This document shows positions 1 through 10,067 of a stretch of DNA of 64,000 bases, one piece after another. This DNA is from Sabethes cyaneus (Eukaryota; Arthropoda; Insecta; Diptera; Culicidae). Within the stretch, counting starts at the first letter, position 1, and each line of letters starts with the position of its first letter. The notes under the pieces were generated by a model. That model did no database searches, was not told the origin of the DNA, and saw nothing but the letters and a program-made list of their open reading frames with translations. Position numbers and translations under genes: made by a program. The DNA lies in NCBI RefSeq assembly GCF_943734655.1, contig NC_071355.1, forward strand, positions 28,990,964 to 29,054,963, written 5' to 3'.

Positions 1-1123
1 TTTTGCACATTAAAGAGGAATATTTTTGCTGGAGACTGTTTCGCTTTTTCTGCATTAATGAATAAGATATAACTGTTTTTAGGCTAAAAACCGTTTGATA
101 AAAAATGTGTATTTTTTCAAGGGTGGTGTCTTCGGAGAAGTAAAGTAATAAAATATAGCGCATCTTCCTGCACTATTAGGGTGACCATGAATTCACCTAT
201 TAGGATGATACAAACTTTTGTTTTCTTAAATAAAATTAAAAAAAAAGTCTTTTTCTCCAAAAGTTGCCGAAAATACTAAAATAAGCAACTTTGCTGAATA
301 AAGTAACTATTTATCTCTTACCGGTTACGAAATATAATGATGTGTTAAAACAGAGCATTTAAAAATCAATTACACTCAATAATTTTGCACACGATTATTT
401 TATTGCTTACAAATGTTCTACAAAATTATTTAGTATGTTGAAATACATATTTTCTGTGAAGAATGTTTGACGCTAGGACGCATATTTATTAAGTTATAAA
501 ATATATGAAAAAAATCCGCACTATTCCCAGCCATGGTATTCCCAGATATTCTCTGAAATACACATTTGGGCCGATAGATTTAATAATTCCCTACAAATTG
601 GTATGCAAACTAATTGCAGATACTTGCAGATGGCTAAGATATTCGGATTTTTCATCAGACGGTTTTTAACCTAAAATCAGTTATATCTTATTAATTAATG
701 CATATAAAGCAAAACAGACTTCAGCAAAAATATTCCTCTTTTATGTGCAAAATATTTTCTAGAACATCGCATTGAGCTGCCTGTTGAAATGAATATGTTA
801 CAAGAAGAAATGTGATTTGAGGGGTCGTTTATAAACAAAGGTCTATTGCTAAAAATTGGTAAAAGGTAGAAGTTTGATATCTTCAAAAAAATTACTTGAA
901 ATTGGTTTATCTTTAATATTTTGAAACCAAAAAGGTAAAAAAAAGTTTACTCAAAAAGTTATTACTTAAATTGTTGTTTAAGTAACGCTTAAATATTGGA
1001 CTACTCCTTCAAAATATGCATCAATTTTTTATTCAAAAAGTTGCCGAAGACCACATTGAGCTGAGACATGCTATTTAACCGCAAATATTTTTGTCCCGAA
1101 ATTTTAATTTCTGGCCCATAGTG
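1..1123. mobile_element. Transib-like non-autonomous element, right part (cut by window edge)
   Basis: This stretch matches the element at 37315-38819 almost base for base from its middle to its right end, finishing with the same terminus (AATTTCTGGCCCATAGTG, the reverse of CACTATGGGCC...). The left end lies outside the window, so its target duplication cannot be checked. It has no coding capacity. The class assignment rests on the complete copy, which has a CGCCG target duplication and CACTATGG ends. Confidence 0.8.
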
Positions 1124-1805
1124 GAGGGATGTTGTTCTTTCTGGCATACGGTGTCGAAAGTGACCAGTCTGTGATGCGGTTAAACAAATTGCCGAGCTTA
1201 TATAAACGCAAATTGTGGGCTCTGAGGTAAAACATCCAGCGCATCATTTATCGGTGCCAAATCAATTTGGTTCGATATGAGAGAATCGTCGATTTTTTTT
1301 GGGGCTTTTGGGGGCACTACGGGATATGTCGACTTGTTTAGCGGAATTCGACCAGAATAGGTTATTTTTCGCTACGTTAAAGCATGAACGATGATCCTAA
1401 CTTGCGTGGTTTGTCCCTTGTTGAAACGTTACCGTGTACTTATTTGTTGACACAGTGTGCTTTAAAATTTTGTTTTAATTCAACTGTATGATTTTCTTTC
1501 ATGTTTTGTTATTTATGTTGACTGCATTCCGATATCTAAAGTACTACAGCAAAGGCCAATTCTACCGAGAATTAAACATCCGTTGCCCTAAACATCAATA
1601 TTCACTTGGTGGTATGTACTTTTTTAATAATTTACTAGTTTGTTTTTAAAAGCAGAAACTATTAGACCTGTTCATTACGATTTCATTTCATGAAAATGTT
1701 CAGGCCAGTTTTAAATGGTTTGCTGCTCTGTCACTAAAGTATGGAAAACTATTAAGATTTTTAGTGTAACATAATGTTCGTGTTTGTATCAATACTAATA
1801 CAGAA
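1124..1805. other. Intergenic, no gene recognised
   Basis: AT-rich sequence with only short open frames. I see no conserved protein motif, RNA fold or repeat shared with the rest of the window. Confidence 0.5.
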
Positions 1806-2156
1806 TTCGTAACTAGAACGGTAACGCTATGATCGTCGCTCTTGTTCTACGTTGCTGCCCGAGCTGGTGAAGCCGATTACTCGCGGGCGCTTGCATTCCC
1901 GCCCGTGAGTAGAATCGGAAGCGAAGATGAAGAAGAATCGAAAAAGTAATGCAAAACAAACCTGTATCCCAGTGCGCCTCTATGCCTCACGGGCAGCGGA
2001 TTGCCCCGGACTCCAGGAGTTATTTGACTCGGGAATGAGCTATGCAGGGAGCCGATATGAGGATGTGCGTGCGCGAGTGTGTAGGTAGCAAAATGTCTGC
2101 ACACAGCAGCGTGTGCGGCGTAAAGCGTTGAATGTTATGCTTCTCATACTCTAGAG
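1806..2156 (-). repeat. Dispersed repeat, inverted copy of 31985-32295
   Basis: The reverse complement shares blocks with 31985-32295: the stretch reading gagaagcataa...caacgctt, then ttttgctacctacacactcgcg, then a segment ending near ggatacag.tttgtttt. A related stretch occurs near 62000-62330. GC content is higher than in the flanks. It resembles part of a dispersed mobile element, perhaps an LTR or MITE end, but no termini or target duplications were found. Confidence 0.5.
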
Positions 2157-2290
2157 TGGGAGGGGTCTCGAACCATCATTAAAACATTTTTTGGCCCGAA
2201 AAGCCCCTGCATACAAATTTTCACGCCGATCGGTCCAGTTGTTTCCGAGTCTATAAGGAACATACAGACAGAAATTCATTTTTATATAAT
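2157..2290 (-). mobile_element. Helitron 5' end fragment, abutting the next Helitron
   Basis: On the minus strand this is a degenerate Helitron 5' end: an AT-rich start, a tract related to tttctgtctgt, then the family segment around GCCGATCGG. It begins one base after the CTAG 3' end of the neighbouring complete element, so the two are head to tail. Confidence 0.65.
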
Positions 2291-2291
2291 A

Positions 2292-3468
2292 CTAGCTGAC
2301 CCGACAAACTTCGTATTGCCACAAATTAAACTGTGTTGTACATAAATCCTGAATCTCGGATGACCTTTATCACAATCTCGAGTTTTGCAAGTTTCTGAGG
2401 AGTTCATGGGTGTTTCCTCACAAATGTTCCTCACAGTAAAGTAGAAAACAACTCCCCCCCCCATTGCTTAGCCTGATAAAACAAAGCGGAAAGCATTTAA
2501 ATATTCACCATGATTATATAAAATTTCGCCGAATTTTATTTTTCGGAACACCAATTCTCGGTTGACCATAACGCGGAATATAGAGTTTCGCAGAATACCA
2601 TTTCGCGAAAAACCTTACGCGGGATGTACCATTTCACGGAAAATCTTTTCGTAGAAAGTACCATTTCGCAGGGTGACCCAACTGAAGGAAAGTAATAGAG
2701 GTCAGAGGATCTAGGAAAATAAATAAATCAAGATCGAGGTGATCTCTACGGGGGGCTGCTCCCTGCGGTGGCCGGCGCTTGCGACGGCAGGTCGCCGGCA
2801 ACACTCGCGGTCTATGGCCGACTCGTGCTGAATTATCTAATGTTACTATTGATAGTTTTTGGGGGTCTTGTTATTGATTAATGTTTTATGAGTCTAAAAT
2901 CTCTCGAGTTTGATTAGTTTTTGAGTTACGCAAAACTTTCTGTTTTATTTGTATGAGAGTCCTTATCCCTCTACCACAGGGGTGAGGGGTCTCAAACTAT
3001 CATTAAAAAAATTCCTGCCTCCAAAGCCCCCCACATGCCAAATTTGGTTCCATTTGCTGGATTAGTTTTCCAGTTATGAGGAAATTTGTATTTCATTTGT
3101 ATAGATGCCCCCCCCCTCTTAAAAAGGAGAGAGGTCATTATTCCCCTCCTAAAGAGGGGAGGGGTAATTGAGACCCCTACCATAGAATAAATTCTTCCAA
3201 AAACACCCACATGCCAAATTTTGTTCTATTTGCTTGATTAGTTCTCGAGTTATGCAGAAATTTGTGTTTCATTTGTATGGGAGCCCCCCTCTTAGTGGGG
3301 GGAGGGGTCTCTAACCATCATAAGAACCTTCCCTAGCCCCAAAAACCTCTACATGCAAATTTTCACGCCGATCGGTTCAGTAGTTTTCGATTCTATAAGG
3401 AATATACGGACAGACAGCCAGACAGACAGACAGTTAGACAGACAGAAATCCTCTTTTATAGGTATAGA
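2292..3468 (-). mobile_element. Non-autonomous Helitron, complete (TC...CTAG)
   Basis: Minus-strand element starting TCTATACC and ending ...GTCGGGTCAGCTAG, with A and T at the insertion site and no target duplication, as expected of Helitrons. A CAGACAGA microsatellite lies next to the 5' end. The interior carries one to two copies of the ~143-bp polypyrimidine unit, followed by a region with short repeats around ATTTCGCGGAA. No Rep/helicase coding sequence is present. Three other elements in the window share both ends. Confidence 0.75.
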
Positions 3469-3589
3469 TTTAAACTTACAACATTAAATAAAGTTAGTGG
3501 TAAATAAGTTGTTTTTATATTATTTCTTTTTACTGTCAAACCCTAATTATAAAAAACTTATAACTATAACTGTTATAATTATAACTGTT

Positions 3590-4640
3590 GTACCATCAAG
3601 CGATACAAGGATACCGGTGCTTGGAAAATTGTATTCTGAAAAGCAGAAGGGTGCAAGAGTCGAAAGATGTCGGCGGTTGTTCAAGCAGGACGGTGATGTT
3701 TCTGCTACAGGAGCACCAGAGCCAACATAAAATGATCGGATAAGTATATGCAGCGCATTTTTCTGATATTCTTCGAGACAAGCTAGCTGGTAAAAGGTTC
3801 CAGAATGTTTCCTGGGTGATGGTATGATGATGTTTCTCCAAAAATTCAAAGCTTCCACTGCTATTCATTGAACCTGGTGTTAAAATCAACACTAAATATT
3901 ACATCGATAATGTATTGAAGAACCGTTTGATTCCCACTATTTATACACTGTTTATAAGAATGCACCATACTGTTTCCAACAAGATTCTGCACCGTCTCAT
4001 CAGGCGAAAGCTATCACAGGCTTGAGGTGAGGACAATTTTCCGGATTTTATTCTTCGATAGAGTGGCCTGCATCTTTGCCTGATCCTCTCGACTTCTATG
4101 CATGGGGTTACATGCTAGGCAAACCAGGGAGCAGGGATGGTTCGATCACTTTGACTCAATTTTGATTCATTTGACAGTAGCGTCCTAACCGAGCAAAATC
4201 TGACAAATTGATGTATGGGACATTTGTAGATAATAACTAGATCTACAATTTTGCTGAATAAAGTGTTGCTGTATCTTCTGTAGTTACGGTGCTAACGTTC
4301 GTTCGAACGTTCGTTTAGTTACTAAAGAGGTACTAGCATTGCAGCGCCGTAACTACCAAAGTTACAGCAACACTTTATTCTGCAAAATTGTAAATAATAA
4401 CGAGCTTTACAAATGTCTCATGCATAACTTTGTCAAATTTTGCTCGGCTGAGACGGTAGTGTCAAATGAATCTAAATTGAGTCAAAGTGATCGAACCATC
4501 CCTGCCAGGGAGCCCGAAAGGATTGACGGCGGATATGTTTGGTGAAGATTTGGGATGAAATGCCTCAGGAAATCATTTTTCAAAACAACATTGACACATT
4601 GAACAACATTGAAAATACATAAAAAAATAAAAAATACAAA
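3590..4640 (+). pseudogene. Decayed Tc1/mariner-type transposase, split by a MITE
   Basis: The conceptual translation across several frames gives typical transposase blocks: an N-terminal helix-turn-helix-like piece (IKRYKDTG) near 3597, a V-M-V-W-like block near 3820, then FQQDSAPSHQAKAI near 3985 and EWPAS.PDPLDFYAWGYML near 4060-4115, which carries the second catalytic Asp region and the D-P-L-D segment. Reading resumes after the MITE as GSPKGLTADMF near 4510 and then resembles the family C terminus to about 4640. Many stops and frameshifts make it non-functional. A related relic is split between 26145-26283, 29767-29940 and 30470-30600. The exact Tc1/mariner subfamily is not certain. Confidence 0.65.
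4132..4504. mobile_element. hAT-type MITE with 8-bp target duplication
   Basis: A 373-bp element with long imperfect terminal inverted repeats beginning CAGGGATGGTTCGATCAC, flanked on both sides by CCAGGGAG (4124-4131 and 4505-4512). The two halves are complementary nearly to the centre, where a CGTTCGAACG palindrome sits near 4300. An 8-bp duplication with CAGGG ends fits the hAT superfamily. It has no transposase, so it needs one in trans. It interrupts the transposase relic in frame-readable flanks. Confidence 0.8.
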
Positions 4641-4659
4641 GAAAGTCCGATTTCCCGCT

Positions 4660-5395
4660 TGAATGCTTGTTGATCGCCTTCCGGTTCATCACACGATCCT
4701 GCATTCCAATCATCACTACAAAGTCCGTCGCCAGCTTGTTGGTCGCTCCACCGCAAAATTGGGTCTTACCGACACGGGTACTCCTCACTTTCTCGCCTTT
4801 ATGAGGGATTTCCTGCTACGATAGCGAACTTTCGGGGTTTTAGCTGTTCGAGCAGCACCCAGTCGCCTCCAATGAATTGTCAACCATCCATTGCATGTCC
4901 TTATTTCGTCGCCTTTGTCCATGCCATTCATAGTAAAGTAGGTTTGAGTACGTTGCCTTTTTGGGGCGAGCCAACCACCGGAACCTTGAAAGCCCCATTA
5001 AAAAGTAAATAAATACATAAATAAATAAATGCGTTGCCTTACAAGGGCCATACTGCCGAATCTCGTGATGGTACTTTAGAGCCGAGGCAACACTTTTATG
5101 AATTTCACCACCCACTCCGGGTCAAACGCTGTCGTGATCCGCTCTTAATCTGTAGTACAATCGCTCACTTGGTTGAGGGATCACCAAGCCTTGGGTTGCC
5201 GTCCCTGATATGGAAACAGAAGCTTTTCCTCGTTACTACACTCATCATTTGCAAGAATGTCTGCTTCCCTGTCGGTATACAATCTTAGTTTCCACCGGGG
5301 TTGGTTGCCCGCTCTCCGCGGTGGGGTTTGAAGTAGCTAGATAAGAGGCTAAGGGCAACTGTAGGGTGTATTTTATACCTACAGTTGATTCATGA
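4660..5395. repeat. Duplicated block, copy A (upstream of BTB gene)
   Basis: Matches 16013-16580 over most of its length, for example cgccttccggttcatcac at 4671 and 16023, and gtgtattttatacctacag near 5368 and 16556. Together with the BTB gene and its 3' flank it forms a segmental duplication. The minus strand of copy B runs directly into an RTE-type endonuclease fragment, so part of this block is probably LINE-derived. A (TAAA)n-like run lies near 5005-5030. Confidence 0.65.
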
Positions 5396-5702
5396 AATGC
5401 TAAAATTCTATATTGTGTCTAAACTGTTCACTTGTAAAATGCTCATTTAAATATTCCATTTCATTTCAAATAAAAATTTGAAAAATCACATCCCAGCTTT
5501 TATTGTTCATGATCTTATCAATTTTGTCTAACTGACTCAATTAAAAATTTTTCGATAAAATAAATCACTAAATATTTATTGATGGGTGGGTAGTGTTTAC
5601 AAACCTACATAATTGACAAATGGTTTATTTTACACGGAAACAGGCAACGTGCGAGGAGCAACCATTTTAATCTAGCGCTCATCAATCAACACTCGAGCTA
5701 GA

Positions 5703-6751
5703 ATGGCATCACAGGTTGATTGGCAAATATCCTGTCCCGATATTCGAGCACGTATGGCGCATTTGTATGAAACGAAAATATGGACAGACGTCGAATTCCT
5801 GGTTGGAGTGGAGCCGAATGCCGCGAAGATTACCGCGCACAAGTTTGTGCTTTCCGCATCGTCTCCGGTTTTCGAGGCCATGTTCAACGGCGGGTACACG
5901 GAGAGTAATGACGCCTTGATTCGTATACCGGATCTGAACCCGCAGGAGTTCGAAAAAATTCTAAGGTACGATAAGATTCTGTAATACAACTGGCGACAGT
6001 TGTTAGATTAGGATTGAATGTTACTGTCTTGTTTTGCAGATTTATTTACACGGACGAGCATAACATGAAAACGGTGGATGAAGTAATTCTCGTGTTTTAT
6101 GGTGCGAAGAAGTACTTGCTAGATAGTCTTGCAGAGCGGTGCGTTGAATTTGTAACTTCAATTCTCAGTCCAGAAAATGTTCTGAAGGCACATGAATTCG
6201 CTACGTTTTATGAAAAAACTGCACTGATTGATGCGTGCATAAATTTAATGACAACTCAAACAACGGATTGTATTCAAGCAGAATCGTTCGTAAATAGCGA
6301 TTTACACTCGGTCATAGCTCTCTTTAGCCAAACGCGTTTGGCTATTAGTTCGGAATTAGATCTTGTTCAAGCTTTGGAAAAATATGCTGCAAATGACAAA
6401 AATGAAGTTCTATGCGCTGGACTAAAGATTGGCAACGGACCCGTGGGCATCGATGCTGCCGATGCAGTTGGCACTGAGAAATTACCAACGATTCGCGGTG
6501 CTGTTAAACGCATTCGTTGGTTAACTTTCCAGCCATCTGAAATTGCTCCCTTACTGTCGGAGACAAACCTCTTGACTGAGCAGGAAAAATTAGACATTTT
6601 ACTAAATGTTTGCTCAATAGATGTGAAACGCGCGATGCCAGCGGGCTTTGATACAACTAGGAAGACTAGGATACTAATTTATTGTTATTATTGCAAGAGG
6701 AATCTTACCAACACTACATATTGTTCAAGGTGTGGTCGGTACATTCAATAG
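5703..6751 (+). CDS. BTB-BACK domain protein, two exons
   Basis: Spliced coding sequence 5703-5965 joined to 6040-6751, giving 324 aa. The donor CTAAG|GTACG and acceptor TTTTGCAG| enclose a 74-bp intron in phase 2. Without splicing the frame stops at 5984, inside the domain. Exon 1 holds the BTB/POZ fold: TDVEFLVG near residue 28, then ITAHKFVLSASSPVFEAMF near 45-64. Exon 2 completes it (FIYTDEHN) and continues into a BACK domain around residues 110-210. Such proteins commonly act as dimerising adaptors, often for Cullin-3 ubiquitin ligases; that role is inference. Unlike BTBD3/6-type proteins there is no clear PHR domain. The C terminus instead has two CxxC pairs (CYYC and CSRC, about 14 residues apart), resembling a small zinc ribbon. 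The frame is intact and a decayed duplicate exists, so this is probably the working copy. Confidence 0.8.
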
Positions 6752-8284
6752 TATCCTGTAACTAGTAACTATAGTTAGTTGGTCCGGCATAGAATGCCCG
6801 GTTCGCACATTTCGTATGGGTACTATGTAGCCATTCATTGCGTTATGATAAACCAATTTGCCTTAATATAACCTTATATGCAACGTAAAGTAGAGTAAAG
6901 TAAACAGATAACATTTGCTTTTATATTCAAACAATAACATCAATAACCCTTTTTGATAATTTTTAATGTTTTATTTTTCTATAAATAATACTGAAATCGA
7001 ATTCAGTGAATACACGAACTACTTGTTATTTCAATCTTTAGTTAGAATGCAACCAGCTTCGTTTATTTTTTGTCATACCCTTGCACATTAAAAACTTGTT
7101 GAAAATAACCGGCTGGAAAAAATCCAGCCTTGTTTTGAACATAATTTGCTTTCTATGCAATTAATAAAGAAATATTAAAAAGTAATTGTCTTTGCACGTG
7201 TCTTATTGAGAAAGTTTTTTGCAGTGGAGTCATCTATAGTTCTCATCTTGTTGTCCTTTCTCGAGGTAATTTCTTTTCCGATATTGGCATAACAAATCAT
7301 TCAATCAACGAAAAGTTCGATAGGGTGTGTCACGTCATTTCTGTCGATCGCAATTTTTAACCTTTTAACCTGTCTGTACAAAAAATACTTACGTTGTCTC
7401 TAGTTTGTGGTCAATTCGACCCCAAAGTTCATACTGCTATATCTCAGCAAGAACATTAACATGAAAAATGTTAAAAAATCAGAAAGGTTGTATTCCAGAC
7501 ACAACCGCGTATTTGGCGTAGAACTACGTTAAGCGGGTTTTTGCGAAGAAACCTTGACTTGTCTTTCACACCATATTGACATATGTGTGGTGTAAAATAG
7601 TGTTAAGTAAATAATAGTGCTAAATAATTGTATCGTATTTTTGGTCTGTATTTTGTGTAATTTGTGATGCCAAAAACAAATATTTTGCAGCCTGAATCCG
7701 TTAATGACACATTCCAGCCTTACGGGACACAATCAGCACCCATTGTTACCATTGTAATCGCCTTCTGTTTCACCGATTTTTTGGCAAATACCTTGTAAAG
7801 TAGTTGTTTAAAGAGTACTTTATCTTCTACTAAAATACCAGGGATTTGATAAAACAGGAACCGATCTGCATAGTAGGGATAATGTCCCGTAACGCTGGAA
7901 TGTGTCTAATTGGGTCACACTATTAACAAAATTCTCTCGTTAATATCAAACACTATTCACATATATATGTATTTTGATGATATCAAAAAATTGTTATGTT
8001 AAAATGGCTTGACTGTGCTACAGGTTGAGAAATCCAAATTTTTGCAAGTCGATAATTTTTCAGGTCGTTTTATTCATTTTAATGATTGAAGGCTACTAAA
8101 TAAGTTAAAGTTGTCTGCAAAATGTTTTGTACCTTACTGCCTTATACTGAGTTGACGGTCAAATAAACATTGCCACCACCACGGATCCCTTCTGCCTTGT
8201 CTTGTCCATCATTTTTGAAAGAAATTAATGCTTGACTATTGAATAGTAAAGAATTGCAGGCAACTAACTGACGCAAAGCAGCAA
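6752..8284. other. Intergenic; 3' flank of BTB gene
   Basis: No gene recognised. Up to about 6970 it is shared with the pseudogene copy (17060-17140 and 17690-17770), so it includes the duplicated 3' flank; the shared gttatgataaacc and ttgccttaat blocks may be 3' UTR. Near 7515 a GCGTAGAACTACGTTAAGCG motif resembles, inverted, the one near 9225. The segment at 7395-7450 (gacccc...ttcatactgctatatctcagc) recurs inverted near 13045-13095. Confidence 0.5.
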
Positions 8285-8734
8285 ATGAAGCACTCAAAAC
8301 TACTCTCGGATAAAAGAGTCGCTGATTTTCCTCACTTTGAGAATTGCTGCGTTACTTCACTTGCACAAATATCCCTTCAGCCGTGTTTCCTTGTAAGGCA
8401 ACAGTTCCGAAAAATTTTTTGCAGTACCTATTCCCGACTGCGAAAGCTAGAGATTTTTCATCCTGTTCGCACTTACACGAAAACCCATTATCAAAACTTG
8501 CGTGAAAACCAAAGCCAAAATACTTCCTTCACTTTTCTCTCACGCAAAAACCAAACAAATATTAGCAACTTTGCAGTCGCGAATGTGGATACAATCTGGC
8601 AAAAGGAAAGGATTGCTGCTCACTTTTCTGTGACGTTTTACCTTCAGGACATCAATTTGAACTAGATTCAATGTTTAAAAATGAACCAGGTTGAAAGGAA
8701 GGGGTGGTTTTATGCTTTAACAAAATTGTTTACT

Positions 8735-9250
8735 TTCAGGACATCAAACTGGACTAGGTTTGTCGCAGTCCTAAGAAATCTTGTTGGGACGGGAGGACTT
8801 TATCGCTCTTCCTGGCATACTTCCCAAGCACAGATATCAAATTTGTATAAGTCAAAACGTCGTAAAGAATCTCCGACCTTTTGGGACGAGGGGGTTTTGT
8901 TGTTTTTTTTCTGAACGTAAAGTAATCGAAATCACAGTAAACAGATGGTGTATTTAACTGTCGTCCCTGCCTGTGGAGCAAGGTGATCACAAAGAAAATG
9001 TATGGGATGATTTGACCTTGAAACTGTTCGGTAATTTTTACTAATTAGTGATTGAAAAATAATGTTACTATAGAAATCACATAATTGCTACATCTTTTAT
9101 GAGTCGATCGGTATCTAAACCATGAAAATCCATTCATAATTGGCAGAGCTATTAGCGTTCAAAATCTTTCATTCTTTCGTGACGCGGGGTTGAATCCAAA
9201 TTTTGGATTGACACCCTGCGGTAAGACGTAGTTCTACGTCAAAACTTTTG
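8735..9250. repeat. Dispersed repeat, second copy at 52268-52790
   Basis: Matches 52268-52790 in the same orientation over about 500 bp: tttcaggacatc.aa.tggactaggttt near the start, gggacgagggg in the middle, and aaactatgaaaattcattcataattg at the end. Its last part (aattggc.gagctat.agcgttcaaaatct, then taagacgtag.tctac) also recurs near 46380-46500. No coding sequence or target duplication was found. The cgtagttctacg palindrome at the end suggests a DNA transposon end. Confidence 0.6.
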
Positions 9251-9559
9251 ATAATAACTACCAACGAGTTCTTCAATCTATTTGAAAGGTATATCCTTCT
9301 AGTTGTCTGAAAAAAAGTTCCAGTTGTTTTGGTTATAAGCTAAATTATCACAAATGTGAAGGTGTAAGTTTATCTCACTGTTAACCAATAGTGAGATAAC
9401 GAGAATTGCGTACTGAGACACCTATTTAAAATCAATTTAAACCACATTTTTTTGGTAATAAAGAATAGTTTCGACGTCTTGCTGTTTATTGTGATTATAA
9501 AGCATACATTATTGTTGGGTATGATTGAAAATTCCAATTGTTTTAACATTTATACTTAA

Positions 9560-10062
9560 CCAGCTGACCCGACAAACCTTGTATTGCCACAAATGTGACC
9601 CGACGGCGGGTCTCCGGAAACCCACTATTAAAGGGGGAGGGGTCTCAATTCACCATAGAAAAAGAAATTTGCCTACAAAAACACCCACATGCTCAATTTG
9701 GTTCCGTTTGCTTGATTAGTTCTGTAGTTATGAGGAAATTTGTTTTTCATGTGTATATGAGCCCACCCCCTTCTAAAGTGGGGAGGGGTCCTAATTCACC
9801 ATAAAAAAAATTCTTGCCTTCATAAACCTTCACATGCCAAATTTGGTTCCATTTGCTTGATTAGTTCTCGAGTTATGCAGAAATTTGTGTTTCATTTGTA
9901 TGGGAGCCCCCTCTCTTAGTGAAGGGAGGGCTCTCTAACCATCATAAGAACCTTCCCTGGCCCCAAAAACCCCTGCATGCAAATTTTCACGCCGATCGGT
10001 TCAGTAGTTTTCGATTCTATAAGGAACATACCGACAGACAGAAAGAAATCCATTTTTATATA
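9560..10062 (-). mobile_element. Short Helitron, joined to a longer one
   Basis: The minus-strand 3' end reads ...GGGTCAGCTGG, a CTRR-type end. The 5' side lies near 10062, where atataaaaatgg is followed by tttctttctgtctgtcgg and the GCCGATCGG segment. It contains about two ~143-bp units. The upstream neighbour (10068-12496) lacks its own 3' end, so this copy has replaced or recombined with that end. Confidence 0.65.
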
Positions 10063-10067
10063 TCAGA

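Noticed and set aside
3547..3892. Overlapping minus-strand frames of about 100 codons
   Set aside because: They lie antisense to the transposase relic and are shadows of it.
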